Made by a program: the position numbers and the translations under genes. Of a DNA stretch of 64,000 bases, positions 9,848-21,747 are shown one piece after another; the stretch's first letter is position 1; each line of letters opens with the position of its first letter. The notes beneath the pieces were generated by a model, which saw nothing but the letters and a program-made list of their open reading frames with translations, had not been told where the DNA came from and did not search any database. This DNA comes from Flammulina velutipes (lineage: Eukaryota > Basidiomycota > Agaricomycetes > Agaricales > Physalacriaceae), in contig CM022368.1 of NCBI GenBank assembly GCA_011800155.1, forward strand, positions 3,844,001 to 3,908,000, read 5' to 3'.

Positions 9848-12800
9848 ATGAGCGCTGCCAATGGACATCGTGCTGGCCAGGATCCGTATCCTGAATTGAA
9901 CTACTCGGCGGGCCCAAAATGGGTGAAAGGCCTCACGCAAGGACGACTTGGCACATTTACTGGCGGTCACTACTCCAACGTCAACCTTTCGTCGGTTCTC
10001 TACCACCATAATCTTGACAGCCAGGACAACATCAAGCTGCAAGTGTGAGTATCCTTCGCTTTGAGGTGGGCCGAAGGCTGATACGGCCTAGTTGGAGCGC
10101 GCCTGGTTTGACCAAGCCGTCGTTCAAGGAGGCTATGAAACAGAAATTCAAGCCAGCGAAGAAGTATGACCGCTTCGGGCCATCTTGTGAGTGCTGTCTA
10201 TCTCTGTCGCCATTGTTTACTCACTGGATGTGTAGGGGTATGTTCAATGAGACGTCGTATTGTTGTATCCGCACTTATTCCCCGCCGGTAGACCAACCAC
10301 TGGTTCAAGGTATCCCTCGTAATCCCCGGATATTGGCAACAATACGAGCGCGTACAATGTGCGCTATTCTATTGTGGATTATGACTGCTTTGACCGTGTT
10401 CTCTAGTTGAATTCGACCCCGGATGTGAAGCTTTGGTGTACACTGTGGACGGTCTGCCCCTTCAAGGTACCCAACACCCAACTTCGTCTCTCGCAAATGC
10501 TTACACAGTCTTCAGGTATCACTGGAGGCGACGGTGGTGACCGCCGTGTCGAACACATCATCCCCATGGAGGCGCGCAAACGCGGAACCTACGACATTGT
10601 CATCGAGTCGACGTGCAACGGGATGTTCGGTGTTCCCTGGAACGGCGACACCATCGAACCGCCAGATGTCAGCTCACTCGCTTCTCTGTGGCTCCCCAAG
10701 ACACTGACCCGTGTATGTAGATGAACAGGTGGTTCACACTCGCGACAGCTGACCTGGTTGTGCCTAACCAAGATGCATGGCATCTCATGTGGGACTTCCA
10801 AACGTTGAGGGAAATCATTGACAACGTTGGTGGTAATACTCCGTAAGCATCTACGCTTGTGAGAGCGCGTTCCACTGAGTTGATGATCTCTTGCAGCCTG
10901 CAGAACAAAGCTTTGGTTGTTGCCAACGATGTGATGAACACGTTCAATAAGAACGAGCCAGGATCTGTCAACGCGTGTCGGCGCATCATGGAGGATGCCT
11001 TTGGAGAGGGCTGGCAGGCCAAAGGCGCTGGCGTCTACGACGAGGGTGATTCTGACGCGAACACTCCCATTTGGGGTATTGGTATGTACATGGTTCATTT
11101 ACTCCTTGGAACTGTCTCATTCTTCTTTAGGACAGTGAGTGTCAAACTCGGAATGAATATATTCGTTTACTTACTAACATAAAATAGTTGCCATATCGAT
11201 ACAGCTTGGTGAGTGGCCTCTTTACATATGTAGTCATCCTAATCATTTCTCAGGCTATGGCCATACCATGTCACTCAGCAAAAAGTGGCGCGTTCGTGGT
11301 CAACTCAGATCGATCTTATGGAACGCTACCCAGAGCATCGCTTCTCTTGTTCACAGGCTCAGCAGTTCAAGTGGCTGGAAGAGGTTAGTCATTCTTAACC
11401 CCGAACCTCGATGAATTTCTCATAGTCATAGCTATATCCCTCACTATTCGAAGCTGTCAAAGCCAAGGTACTCGATGGTCGATTCCAACCTGTTGGAGGC
11501 TCGTGGGTAGAGAACGATGGAAACATGCCTTCTGGCGAGGCGCTGATCCGGCAGTTCCTTTTCGGCCAGCGCCTCTTCGAGCAGAAGTTTGGCAAGCGAT
11601 GTGACACTGCTTGGTTGCCCGATTCTTTTGGACTGAGCGGAGCGCTCCCTCAAATCATCAGGGGATCGGGTATGCGGTATTTCTTCACGCAGAAGCTGAG
11701 TTGGTAGGTTTCTTCTCAACTTGAAAGATGGATATGGTATTGACCGCGCCCCTTCTTAGGAACAATATGTTTGTTTGTATATCACTGGCGTTGAAGTGTT
11801 ATTGACTTTTCCCCAGCAATCGCTTCCCTCACTCAACCTTCAACTGGGTCGGTATCGATGGGACTCAAGTTCTTTGCCACATGACACCTGGTGAGTGTTA
11901 TTTTTCGTACAATGAGGACTTACTCAATGAATCACCTTTAGTGGATACGTACACCGCGCAAGCAACGGTTGGCGACGTGAAGAAAGGTATCGAAAACCAT
12001 AAGGTACAAAGCATGCGCGATCTACCTCCACTCTTCCGTTGACGTAGCGTCTAGAATCTCGAATCGTCGGCCAAAGCCCTTCTCGTCTTCGGTAATGGAG
12101 ATGGTGGAGGTGGACCGTTGCCTAAGATGTTGGAGAACGTGAGTGAACGCATCCTCATTCTAGATGTTTGTTAACATTGTTTCCAGCTTCGCCGCATTCG
12201 TGCTATCAACAACAAGCATAAAGAAATACCCTCCGTCAAGATGGGACATTCGGTAGACGAGTTCTTCGACATGCTCATGGAGACTTCCGACAACGGTACA
12301 AAGCTGCCGAATTGGTGCGTATATGTCTTCTAGAGGGGATCGTCCATCTGAAACCAGTTACAGGCATGGAGAGCTTTACCTTGAGGTATAAATCTCAGAA
12401 TGGCCTGGATGCTCGAGCTAACCTACATCATAGTTCCATCGCGGCACTTATACCTCTCATAGTACGAAAGCCTGTGTCCATCTTCTACGTGTACTGATAT
12501 CTTCCGCGTAGGCCCTATCAAGAAGGGTAACAGACATTCGGAGATTCTCTTGCGCGATGTTGAACACCTGGCCACACTGGCGTCCGTGTACAAACCCACA
12601 GAGTACAAGTACCCCAAAACAGCTATCAATGACAATTGGGAGAAAGTCCTCCTCAATCAATGTGAGTAATCTTAATATTCATGTATCTGCCTTACTGACG
12701 ACAAGTCAAGTCCATGACGGTAAGTAATATCGTCGTATGCTAGGTGATGTGTTTTGACGTCGCCTTTGCGAAGTTCTTCCTGGCTCGGCTATGTAAGTCG

Positions 12801-14836
12801 CTACAGGCCTACTTAGTATCTCGAAGAGTCTAACAAATGATTGACAGTGGAATGGTATACGACGACGCACAGAAACTCTACGACGAAGTAGCCAAAAGTG
12901 GTAAAAGTCTGCTCGAGGAGGCCTTTAATGTTCTTTTCCCTGGTTCTGTTTCGATTACGTCTCCTCAGTTCAAATCTCAACCTTTCAAGTTGGCGGATCT
13001 CATTGGCGTTAACACTACTTTCCTCCCTCGGCGGGAGATCGTCAGGGTTCCTACTTCTGGTCTAAAGCCGCTCAAGAATGAAATCGTCCAGACGTCGACC
13101 GACGGCAGAGAGGCGTTCATCGTGATGGAATGTGGAAATGATACCACAAACAATTTCACGGTTGCAAGCGACTTGGGTGGCCCGTCGTTAGCGAACGTGC
13201 CGTTGCCTGTTTCTGGTGGGTGGAATTAGGTTGCTCGCCCAATATGACTGACAAGTCTTTTGCTCAGTTTACACAAATGGCTCGGACCATTTCGTGTTGC
13301 GGAATGCGAGTGTGCAACTTACTATCTCGAAGGGGCGTATCACCAGTCTGCTTGACGTCCAGCTTGGACGAGAGCTCCTTGTAGAGGGTGAAACTGGTGG
13401 TCTGATCATCTTCGAGGACCGTCCTAACTACTGGGATGCTTGGGGTGAGTGTTGCATGCTTGATTACGACCCCGTGTTGAATCCTGTCATCATAGACGTC
13501 GAAATTCATCATCTGGAGACACCTCATCCTCTTGAATTCAGTAATGTGTCTGTTGTGGCTCATGGACCCCTGCGTGCATCGGTCAGATCTGTCATCAAGT
13601 ATGGCCAGAGCACCATCAGTGTGACTGTGAGTATAGTTTAAACTCTTAGTTGACGGTGGACTTATGTTTTGACAGATTTCGCTCGATGCAGTGCCTGGTG
13701 AGCAATGATTATTTGGTTAATGTCTGCTTACATTTTGGATTAGCCACACTAAAGGGCAATTCGCGTTCGCTTTTCGTCTTTGACGCTCACGTTGACTGGC
13801 GCCAGAGGCATGAGTTCTTGAAGTGTACGTAAAGGGCTCTAGACGAAGATAGCATTCCTTGACACCTTTCTAGTCCAGATCCCTCTCAATATCCACAACG
13901 ACAATGCCATATACGAGACTCAATTCGGCTACGTAGAACGACCTACGCACAAGAACACGACTTGGGATATCGCCAAGGTACGACTATTTGTGTCAGTCAA
14001 TCTCTGAGTCTAATATACTCGATCTAGTTTGAAGTTTGTGGCCATAAGTATGCGGACTTGAGCGAGTACGGCTACGGCGTTGCCATCTTGTCCGAATCGA
14101 AATACGGATTCTCGTGTCTCGGGAATGTCCTCAGCATATCGTTATTGCGTAGCTCTACGGCACCTGACGCTGAACAGGATCAAGGTGACCATACTGTCTT
14201 GCTCGTATAGTTCTTAGCTGAATCCTTCATATAGGCGAGCATCAGTTCTCTTGGGCGGTCATGCCTCATCAAGGGCATTTCCTGGAGTCTGATGTGCCCA
14301 TGGCGGGCTACCTGTTCAATTCACCTCTGTTTGGTGAGAAACTCTCTGGGCCGTATACGATGTTTTTGGCTGACATTTGAATGCACAGTTCGTCGCCAGG
14401 AAGGCTCACACGGGTTGACGGACAGGTATCCATTCCGAGTCCATGGTGCCCCCAATGTGTTCTTGGAGACTATCAAGCGAGGAGAAGATGACGACAAGAC
14501 GAAGACGACCATCGTTCTGCGCTTGTATGAAGCCTTTGGAGGGCATGCCTCGGCCGAGCTACACATCGGTGCAGGTCTCGACGTCAAGAAGGCGTCCCTC
14601 ACCAACATGATGGAGGATGATGTCGACTCTACGGAGCTGAGCCTCTCGTCTCTCACGTCTGGAGCAAGCAAGATCAAGTTGAACTTCCATCGTTTTGAAG
14701 TGAAGACGGTCAAGTTGGTTATCGGCAAAGGGAAGAAACAGTGAGCGCTTTTGCATCACATATTTCATGAGCTATTGCTGACACGAATTTCAGACGCGAC
14801 AGTTGGGTTTCCGTCGACCCCAATGAGAGCTCGTGA
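9848..14836 (+). CDS. AMS1: Vacuolar alpha-mannosidase (glycoside hydrolase family 38)
   Basis: Hydrolyses terminal alpha-mannose from free oligosaccharides, in yeast after delivery to the vacuole by the Cvt/autophagy route. The N-terminus ([18 protein letters not shown]) has no signal peptide, as expected for Ams1. The GH38 signature HIDTAWLWPY is split by an intron near 11205, and is followed by [30 protein letters not shown] and [15 protein letters not shown], where the Asp in PDSFG is the family nucleophile. Downstream come SLNEPT-region equivalents, then the middle and C-terminal beta domains ([41 protein letters not shown]). More than fifteen short introns are needed. The last one (about 14741-14793) joins KGKKQ to [13 protein letters not shown]. 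An in-frame ATG at 9812 could add 12 residues; 9848 fits the family better. The gene converges on the Dicer gene with about 54 bases between stop codons. Confidence 0.93.
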
Positions 14837-14890
14837 TCAACATAATCGGGATGTACAACAACTGTATTTCTGCTAGCTATGCATGTATCA

Positions 14891-17800
14891 TCAAGTTGAA
14901 TGTGAATCTGGAGATTCTGCCTGGACCTCAGGCAGCTTAGGGCACTCTCCTTTGTTCAGCTCAGCTGGACGGCATACACAAATAGTCCCAATGTAAACAT
15001 TACTCTGGGGATCCTTCAGACATTCCAGAGCACGCTCGGATGCGATCGATTTTGCTACACTAGAATCCGCACATTGAACAGGACAGACCAAGATCGGATG
15101 CTCATGCAAACTAATGCCAACATCCACGGCTTTCCCGTTGGGCTTACGACTAGATCATTGTAAGCTACCACTCGGCGTGCAGAAAGGGAAACGCACGAGA
15201 ATTTGGGTTTGAGCAGGCAACCTGATTTCGCAATCCAACGATAAAGTGAAGTGATGGGGTCCAGTTTAACGAAAGGAGACACCAAGGCAAGCAGGTCTGT
15301 CATGACATGCTCAACAACTGCGGCAGACCTGTCGTAATCGTATCCCGAATCAATTAAGACCGCGCCGACGATACTCTCGAACACGTCACTGAGAACTTTA
15401 GGAGGACGGTATTTCCAGCCATGGTTGACGATATCCTCGGGCGTTAAGTTGAGAAGTATAGGAACATCACTGTCGATCGCCTTGCTGAGTTCCACGTTGT
15501 TCATGAGAAGAGCCTTGTGAAGACGCAGATTTTTGACAGCGACGAAGGCTAGAGCCGGAGCGCATACCACGACACTTTTCGGCATATGCAGTTTCTCGGA
15601 CGTAGCTTCAGGGTATTTCTTGTAGAGGTAGTCAACCACGACAAGATCGATGAGAGCTTATACGCCGTTTAGTACGCCAGTCACAGAACACAGATAAGTT
15701 GGTCGTACCATCTCCTAGGAATTCCAATCTCTGATAGGATTGGACCTCGCGATCTCCAACGAATGAAGAATGAGTCACAGCTTGCACCAACAGACGTCCG
15801 TTCCGGAACTTGTATCCTAGAAGCTCTTCGAGTTCCCTGAACATGGATGGGACCGGCGAAATGGTCTGCTTCGCGTATCTCTCCGGCCATGGCGCAAGGT
15901 CTCCAAGCGACAGATTCAGAGATACTCCTGTGCGAAGGGCCATCGGTATTCCGCCCGTCACATATGCTGCGCCTAACGTAGCCTCCATACAGTCTTGTAG
16001 ACTTCGCCTAGGCGTCTCTCTCTCTACTCGTCGTCCGGTAGGTGCTCCCATATCCCGAACATATCTCCACGTCTTAAGGCTATGCAATTCTCCAGTGATA
16101 AACTCTTCCAGTCCATGCTCAAGAGCCCTGGTCATCAGAAAGCGATTCGAGATGCAATTCTGCCGGAGAATGCTCAGTTGCCCTTCGTGTCTATAAGGGT
16201 ATCTGTTGAATAGATGCACCGTGGTGCACAGCTTGAGCACAGAGTCGCCGAGGGTCTCCAGCCTCTGGTTGTTGAAGTCCATGTTTGCATTCGGAATTGT
16301 CAAAGCTTGAACTAGGAGTTCATCCGATATTGGAGGAAGTCCGAGTTCAAACCGTGCCGTCCGTGCACGATAGACATCGGTGATGCGTCGAGATAGCTTG
16401 GGGAGGACTTGGAAGCTCTGAAGTAACCCTTCGGGGAGATCGAACCAGCTACAACAGCCGAGGGGGAGGAGGATTGTCGGATAAGAAGGAGGGGAGGTGT
16501 TGACGGAGAGATCTAGAGGATAGCTGCCGGAACTGAAGCGAGGGATTTGCGATACTTCTATGAGTGGTCCATCAGAGGGAACCTCAGCTTTCCACGTCTT
16601 GCGGGTAAACCGATCGACGAAGTACGCGTGGTAGGAAGGAAACTGGGACTCTCGGGATCCATCTTGCGGGGGCGCAGTCATGGGAGTGAGATCATGTCGA
16701 ATGCCACGAAGAATGTATGGTCTTCCATGCTGGTTTCTGTTGCGCACCAAGTAACGGCCGGAATGAGATTCCGAGACGCCCGACCAATCTTCGATGCCGA
16801 GCGGATTGGCAAGAATATGCTCAATCGCATCGAAGTCCGGTTTGAGGTCATGCGTCAGAGGGACAAGATACAAGGCCGCCGAAAGATGGTAGGGAATGTC
16901 CCTCGCTGTATTGAGATACCAAATGAGGTGCTTCGTGACACGATCCATAACAGCACATTGAGCGGCGCTAAATGCACAACGAATCGGGGCTTGGACTTCC
17001 ACCAGGGTCTCAAAGCTCTTGACTGCGACTGGCGGAAAATGAGTGCCATTGATGAGCCCCGCGGACGGCTTCCCATCCAGTTCAATGACATACATCCAAG
17101 CATTAACCTCTTCGCCGTCATCAAACACCCAAGGATCCCGCACCAAAACACCTGTCATCAGAGGTGGTATGCTCCCCACCTTGACGAGTTTCCTTCTCTC
17201 CAAATCCTCATCTCCCTTCTTACTCGGCAAAGGAAGAAGATGATCATCAAACACCTCCAACTCGTGAAGTCGTTTTACTGCAATAAAAGCAACCGCACGC
17301 TTCGCCTCCTTCTTCGATATCTTCGTAGGCCCACGAAAAAAGCGATCGTCCACGTCAAGAGGAAGAGAACGCGGGAGTTCGAGGAGGCAGGTGAAGTCGT
17401 CAGAGTACTTGGGGAGTGGAGGTTTCGCGGATTTTTCTACATGAACGAGAGCACACAAGTGTGCGAGGAGTGAGATAGCATTGTCGTAGGTGAGGAAGGC
17501 TCCTGTTTGTGGAATGATATAGCGTTCGCGGGTAGCTATATCTGCTGGGTCTATATCCTCTTCTTCATCAAGAGCACTTTCTGACCGTTGAGCTGCGCGG
17601 ACATTGTAGAGTTGCTTGAGGGCTGGTTCCGAGGAGACCAATTTCGAAAATTTCTTCAAGTATTCCGTTTCGTCGCTCTGGACCATTACAATAAATGTTG
17701 AGGCTTTATTCCGAGCTCGGCCGCGCGATTGCACGTAGCCAACCAGGTTCTGCAACTTGTCAAAGCGAACGACAAGATCGCAGGCCGGAAAATCAAGACC

Positions 17801-19208
17801 CTCTTCGGCGACAGACGTAGCGACAACTGGATAACGTCAGGTCAAAAGCGAGGTGGAAGGACGAGGTAAAACATACGTAGATTGAGCTTCGCGTTCCTAA
17901 ACGCCTCCACGCTCTCTTTATTCGATTCCTTTCCGCCCTCTAGAGCGACAGCCTCGTTCGCTACATTGCTGCTGACAAGGTTTGCGCATCTGACGAGGCC
18001 CTTGAGCTCTGGGATGCGCGGAAGAATCTTTGCAAGACACGCTGCAACCTGTCTCTGATCTACGAATATAATTCCCTGGAACGTCGGAGAGTGATGTTGG
18101 AGGAGGATGCCAACGAGCGTCTGAATCTTGGGAGTGCACCAATCAAGTAAGATGTCAGATTCTGCATCGAAAAAAGGCTGGTATTCCAGAATAATTTCTG
18201 CGATGTGGTAGATGTCGTCTGGAAGCGCATCCTCTTGTCCAGGATCTGAATTATGAAGGAGGATAGAAGAACGGATGCGGCTCCAGATTTCATGATAAAG
18301 GTACAGAGCGGCGGCAAATGCCCCCAGATTGGAGAGTGTGATGTTGTGACGACGTTCGATGAGATGCCACTCGAAGTTGAATGTGGCGTCTCTCAGAACG
18401 TCGAAGACACAAAGCGACTCGTAGAGAGACGAGACAGGACAGGTCGCTGGAACGATATGGGCGGGTGGATAGATATGAACAACCTAAGGAAGGCTGAGAT
18501 GATATACATCGTGCGATATATATCCTACCTCGTCTGGCCTGGGAGCGTACCCGTCGAGATCAGATGCCTGACTGACGCCGACGATACAGGAATCAAGGTT
18601 TTTCTCCAGCTCCTTCATGGATTTTTCTGCTTGACCAGGATTCCAAACCGGCGAGGCAGTCATTCCGAATATCTTGGGACGTTTCGAAGGGGCGAGGTTG
18701 TAGTACTCGCGCATAAGCATGTTGTATGGATGGTTCTTGCGCGCATGGTGACACTCGTCGAATACGATTAGCACGACTTTGCTTAATTTCCAAACGGAGT
18801 GGGTAAGCATGTTGAGAAAGACCTGAGCTATTCAATCATTAGCATCGGAGATAGAGGGTGAGCTAGAGACGTACGAGTCATGACGAGAACATCGTGCTGT
18901 GTGAACTTTCTCGCCCAGCCATCTCTATCTGTGAGATCAATGTCCGTCTTTCCGTAAAGTTTCAAGACGCGTAGGGACGTGTTCCGTTCGATAAAAAGAG
19001 CCTGTTGCTCTGCCAACTCCACTTTGGGCGCAAGAAAGACGACTTTCTTGTTGTAGGCGCTCGGTTTTGTCGTGATCCATTTAATCAAGAGAGTGCTGAT
19101 GAAAGTCTTTCCGCTTCCCGTGTCCAGTGCTGCTATGACGTTTCGTTGCTGAGCCTGTATGAAGATATCCTCTTGATAACGACGAGGAACGAGCGTGTCG
19201 ACAGACAT
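14891..19208 (-). CDS. Dicer-like ribonuclease III
   Basis: Processes double-stranded RNA into small RNAs for RNA silencing. Domains in order: DExD/H helicase with Walker A DTGSGKT and box II DECH; helicase C domain ending VGYVQSRGRARN; Dicer dimerisation domain (ISLLAHLCALVH ... KEAKRAVAFIAVKRLHEL); a weak PAZ-like stretch before RNase IIIa; RNase IIIa with RLETLGDSVLKL and DCMEATLGAAY; RNase IIIb with QRLEFLGD and DVFESIVGAVLIDSG. The acidic catalytic residues of both RNase III domains are present. The extreme C-terminus (dsRNA-binding-like) is not continuous: the frame ending near 15055 and the one carrying SVAKSIASERALECL (15127-14891) differ by one base. A 47-nt intron (gtaagc ... gag) could join them, or there is a frameshift. 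The frame is open upstream to an ATG at 19382, so a longer N-terminus is possible. Confidence 0.92.
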
Positions 19209-19723
19209 GGCTGCCTTTGGACCATAGGACGACGGCGAACAAAAAGAGACGCTCGGCCACTTCCGAGATGGAAGCGGTGAGTTTTTGTGTTCGATATCTG
19301 CGCTTTGATTGACATATCCATTGTGGTCCTTGGTCGAACTTTGTCGTCCGCAATATAATGATAGCGGTGACGGCGGAAACAAAAGACAAAACGGACCTTG
19401 CCGGAAGCCTTCACCCTGCAGCTGATATCTTTAGACTTTTTGCGAAGCATCTGCATGTTCGACATTCCACTTCGATATGCAGTATCAAGCGAGTCAGCAA
19501 GTTCAACCACCAGCGAATTTACCTGTCTACAAAGTGCCTATATTCTCTGACTATCATTAATTTGGAACGAATGAAACGCCGCCGCATCATTGAGCACCCG
19601 CCTGTCAGTGGTCAATATGTCGCCCGTCTATGACTCTATGTGATTGGCAAAGCGCGTTCCTCGATATTCCACGCTCTAAACCTCAACAAAATCTAACAGG
19701 AGACCCCTGCTTTTATCCCCACC
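19209..19723. other. Intergenic between divergent genes
   Basis: About 515 bases between the Dicer start and the secreted-protein gene. The first 170 bases may instead be 5' coding or leader sequence of Dicer, since the frame stays open to 19382. No other gene supported. Confidence 0.4.
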
Positions 19724-20914
19724 ATGCATCTCATTATACCCTTGCTCTCGCTTGCTGCTGCCTCCTCTTGTGCCTTCGGATTTGGCTTCAACCCACCTGC
19801 GAATCCCAATGTCGCCCCCCGACTTTTACTGAGCAACGCAGATCGTCTAACCCGTGGTCTACCTCTCATAAAGCCGAAGTTGTGGTTTGCGAAGAGTATG
19901 CCTTCCACCACCGTCTTCTGTATACACACATAGCGTCTGACAAGAGCACAGAATCGGTCAATAGCTCCCCTTCGGGATACCCCGTCTTTCCTCCCGCTAT
20001 CGAAACCACGTACGCTCGAGTCTTTGAAAATTACAATCATGCTAATTTGGGTTCCTTTACTAGCAATACTGGAGCCATTGGCTGCTACACCCAAGCTGGA
20101 ACCTACTTAGGATTTTACCAACCAGGAGGAGGATTCAAGGCGCCTCCCTCTCCAACTCCCGCACGAAGACGTGCTACCACTTACACTTATCCGGAATGGT
20201 CTTTCAAAGCACCAGCAGCTGATGGAATATTCTCGATTTACATCCCGGTACGACGCCAGCCATCTCCCTCGACACTTCACGAATATCTTTTTAGGGCAGC
20301 GAAGGATATACCCTCCAGGGTCTTTCGGCTTGTGATAACCTTGACCTCAAGGCTAGAAACGCGCAGTATGTGGCGTGTTCAAAGACCATGTCCATGATTT
20401 CTAACATCATGTCCTCCATAGACAGGCCCATATCACGATATCGGGTCTTTCCAGTACGTTGTGCGATAGGTAACATTTTGTCTAATAGTAATATTCTTAA
20501 AATCGTTCCAAGGCTTCAAAGGATATGTCCCAGTTTGCGATAGCTCCCGCAGTCTACAAGCTCAGCCCTGGATCTGGTCCATAGATGGAGACAATGGCGA
20601 ACTGAAGACACACTGGATTAACACAGACGGTCGTGCGTCAGTTTATCTTCGTACCTTATTGTAGTTGATTTACATATCCTAGAAACGGCTCCCAACACTA
20701 TGTTCTATAACTCCAAGACCAACTTCATCGGTATCACAGGAGATCTAGATGCAGTTTTAGCTAGTCCGCCACCTGGACAATCAGTGGAAGACATTGAACG
20801 CATTGTAAGTGTTCTCACTTCAAGTTGTCGTTCATAAGCCACATCTAAGAGCTGGCACAGACTTTTTATTATGGAGCTTTAGCAGATTGGGACGAATATC
20901 TCTTTCCAGTTTGA
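19724..20914 (+). CDS. Small secreted protein of unknown function (basidiomycete LSNADRLTRGLP family)
   Basis: The protein begins with a typical signal peptide (MHLIIPLLSLAAASSCAFGF). It is followed by PRLLLSNADRLTRGLPLIKP, a motif repeatedly found just after the signal peptide of uncharacterised agaricomycete secreted proteins. After an intron (gtatgc ... cacag, about 19897-19951) the frame continues through a segment rich in Pro, Thr and Ser ending PSPTPARRRATT. Later exons read GYTLQGLSACDNL, then VPVCDSSRSLQAQPWIWSIDGDN, GELKTHWINTDG, and a C-terminal exon ending LADWDEYLFPV with TGA at 20912. Around six short introns are needed. The middle part (19950-20150) is the least certain and may contain another intron. 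Function unknown; extracellular by signal peptide. Confidence 0.65.
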
Positions 20915-21747
20915 GCTACTGTACTTTCTTAGCGTATAGATCATGTTGCGTTGGCGTTATCTTCGTGCCGCTCCAGTTTCGCTTTTCTCTAAGGTCTTCC
21001 AGTCCATTCTATCACGCAGATGTCAGCAATGATGAAATCGGATGGTACTGTGGCGCAGTTTCTTATGGAATAGATTCAATTATCGCGAGCTCGGCTTTCA
21101 CCATTCTTTTCGTAAATAACAAAGCCATTACCATATAGGAAGTACTATAGCACACGTCGGCAGAAAATTGTAATGCTAGAATTATCGAGCTTAAATTGCG
21201 CAGTACGGGCCACATAAGTTGGTGGTGTAGAGGTCCAGAAATCTTCGGGAGTCATTGAAAATGAATATAAAACATTTACGGTACTTGTCTCTATTTACCT
21301 ACTATCGAGCAGCTCCCAGGATGGAGGAACATCCTGGTCTGTTTATTTTGGGTCACGTGTCGCGAAGTTTCAATGTCCTACGCCACACAATCAACATGTT
21401 CAGTAATGTACAGCGTGGAGAAGTGTTGTAGGAGTGTTATAGCCGATATATCTGCATTTCATATGCCTTTGGGATCTTTTTGAAGGCCGTTTGTGGAGTT
21501 TAGGCTGCTTATAAGTCACGTAATACCTATCCAAGGATTTCCTGCCGTGTTCAATATAGAATACATACAGATAGAAACTAGTGCTTCTAAAAGTATGTCC
21601 TGGACAAATCCTGACAAAAGTGGCAGGAAGACGTTCGTATTAAACTCGCTACCACCGTGAGAAATTAAGCCATATGGGGTTTAGTAGGACGCGAACTAAT
21701 GTTTGTTGCGCCGGCGCCACCACGGAAATACTCTGGAGTTAGCATTC
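20915..21747. other. Intergenic, no gene seen
   Basis: About 830 bases between the secreted-protein gene and the start of the GH3 duplication block. Reading frames are short and none shows recognisable features. Confidence 0.5.

Noticed and set aside
16547..17473. Long plus-strand frame (308 codons) inside the Dicer gene
   Set aside because: It is antisense to the Dicer helicase-to-RNase III exon, and its composition is explained by the coding strand.
19630..20397. Reading the secreted-protein locus as one 255-codon frame
   Set aside because: It skips the signal peptide in another frame at 19724 and reads through clear introns at 19897-19951 and 20249-20294.
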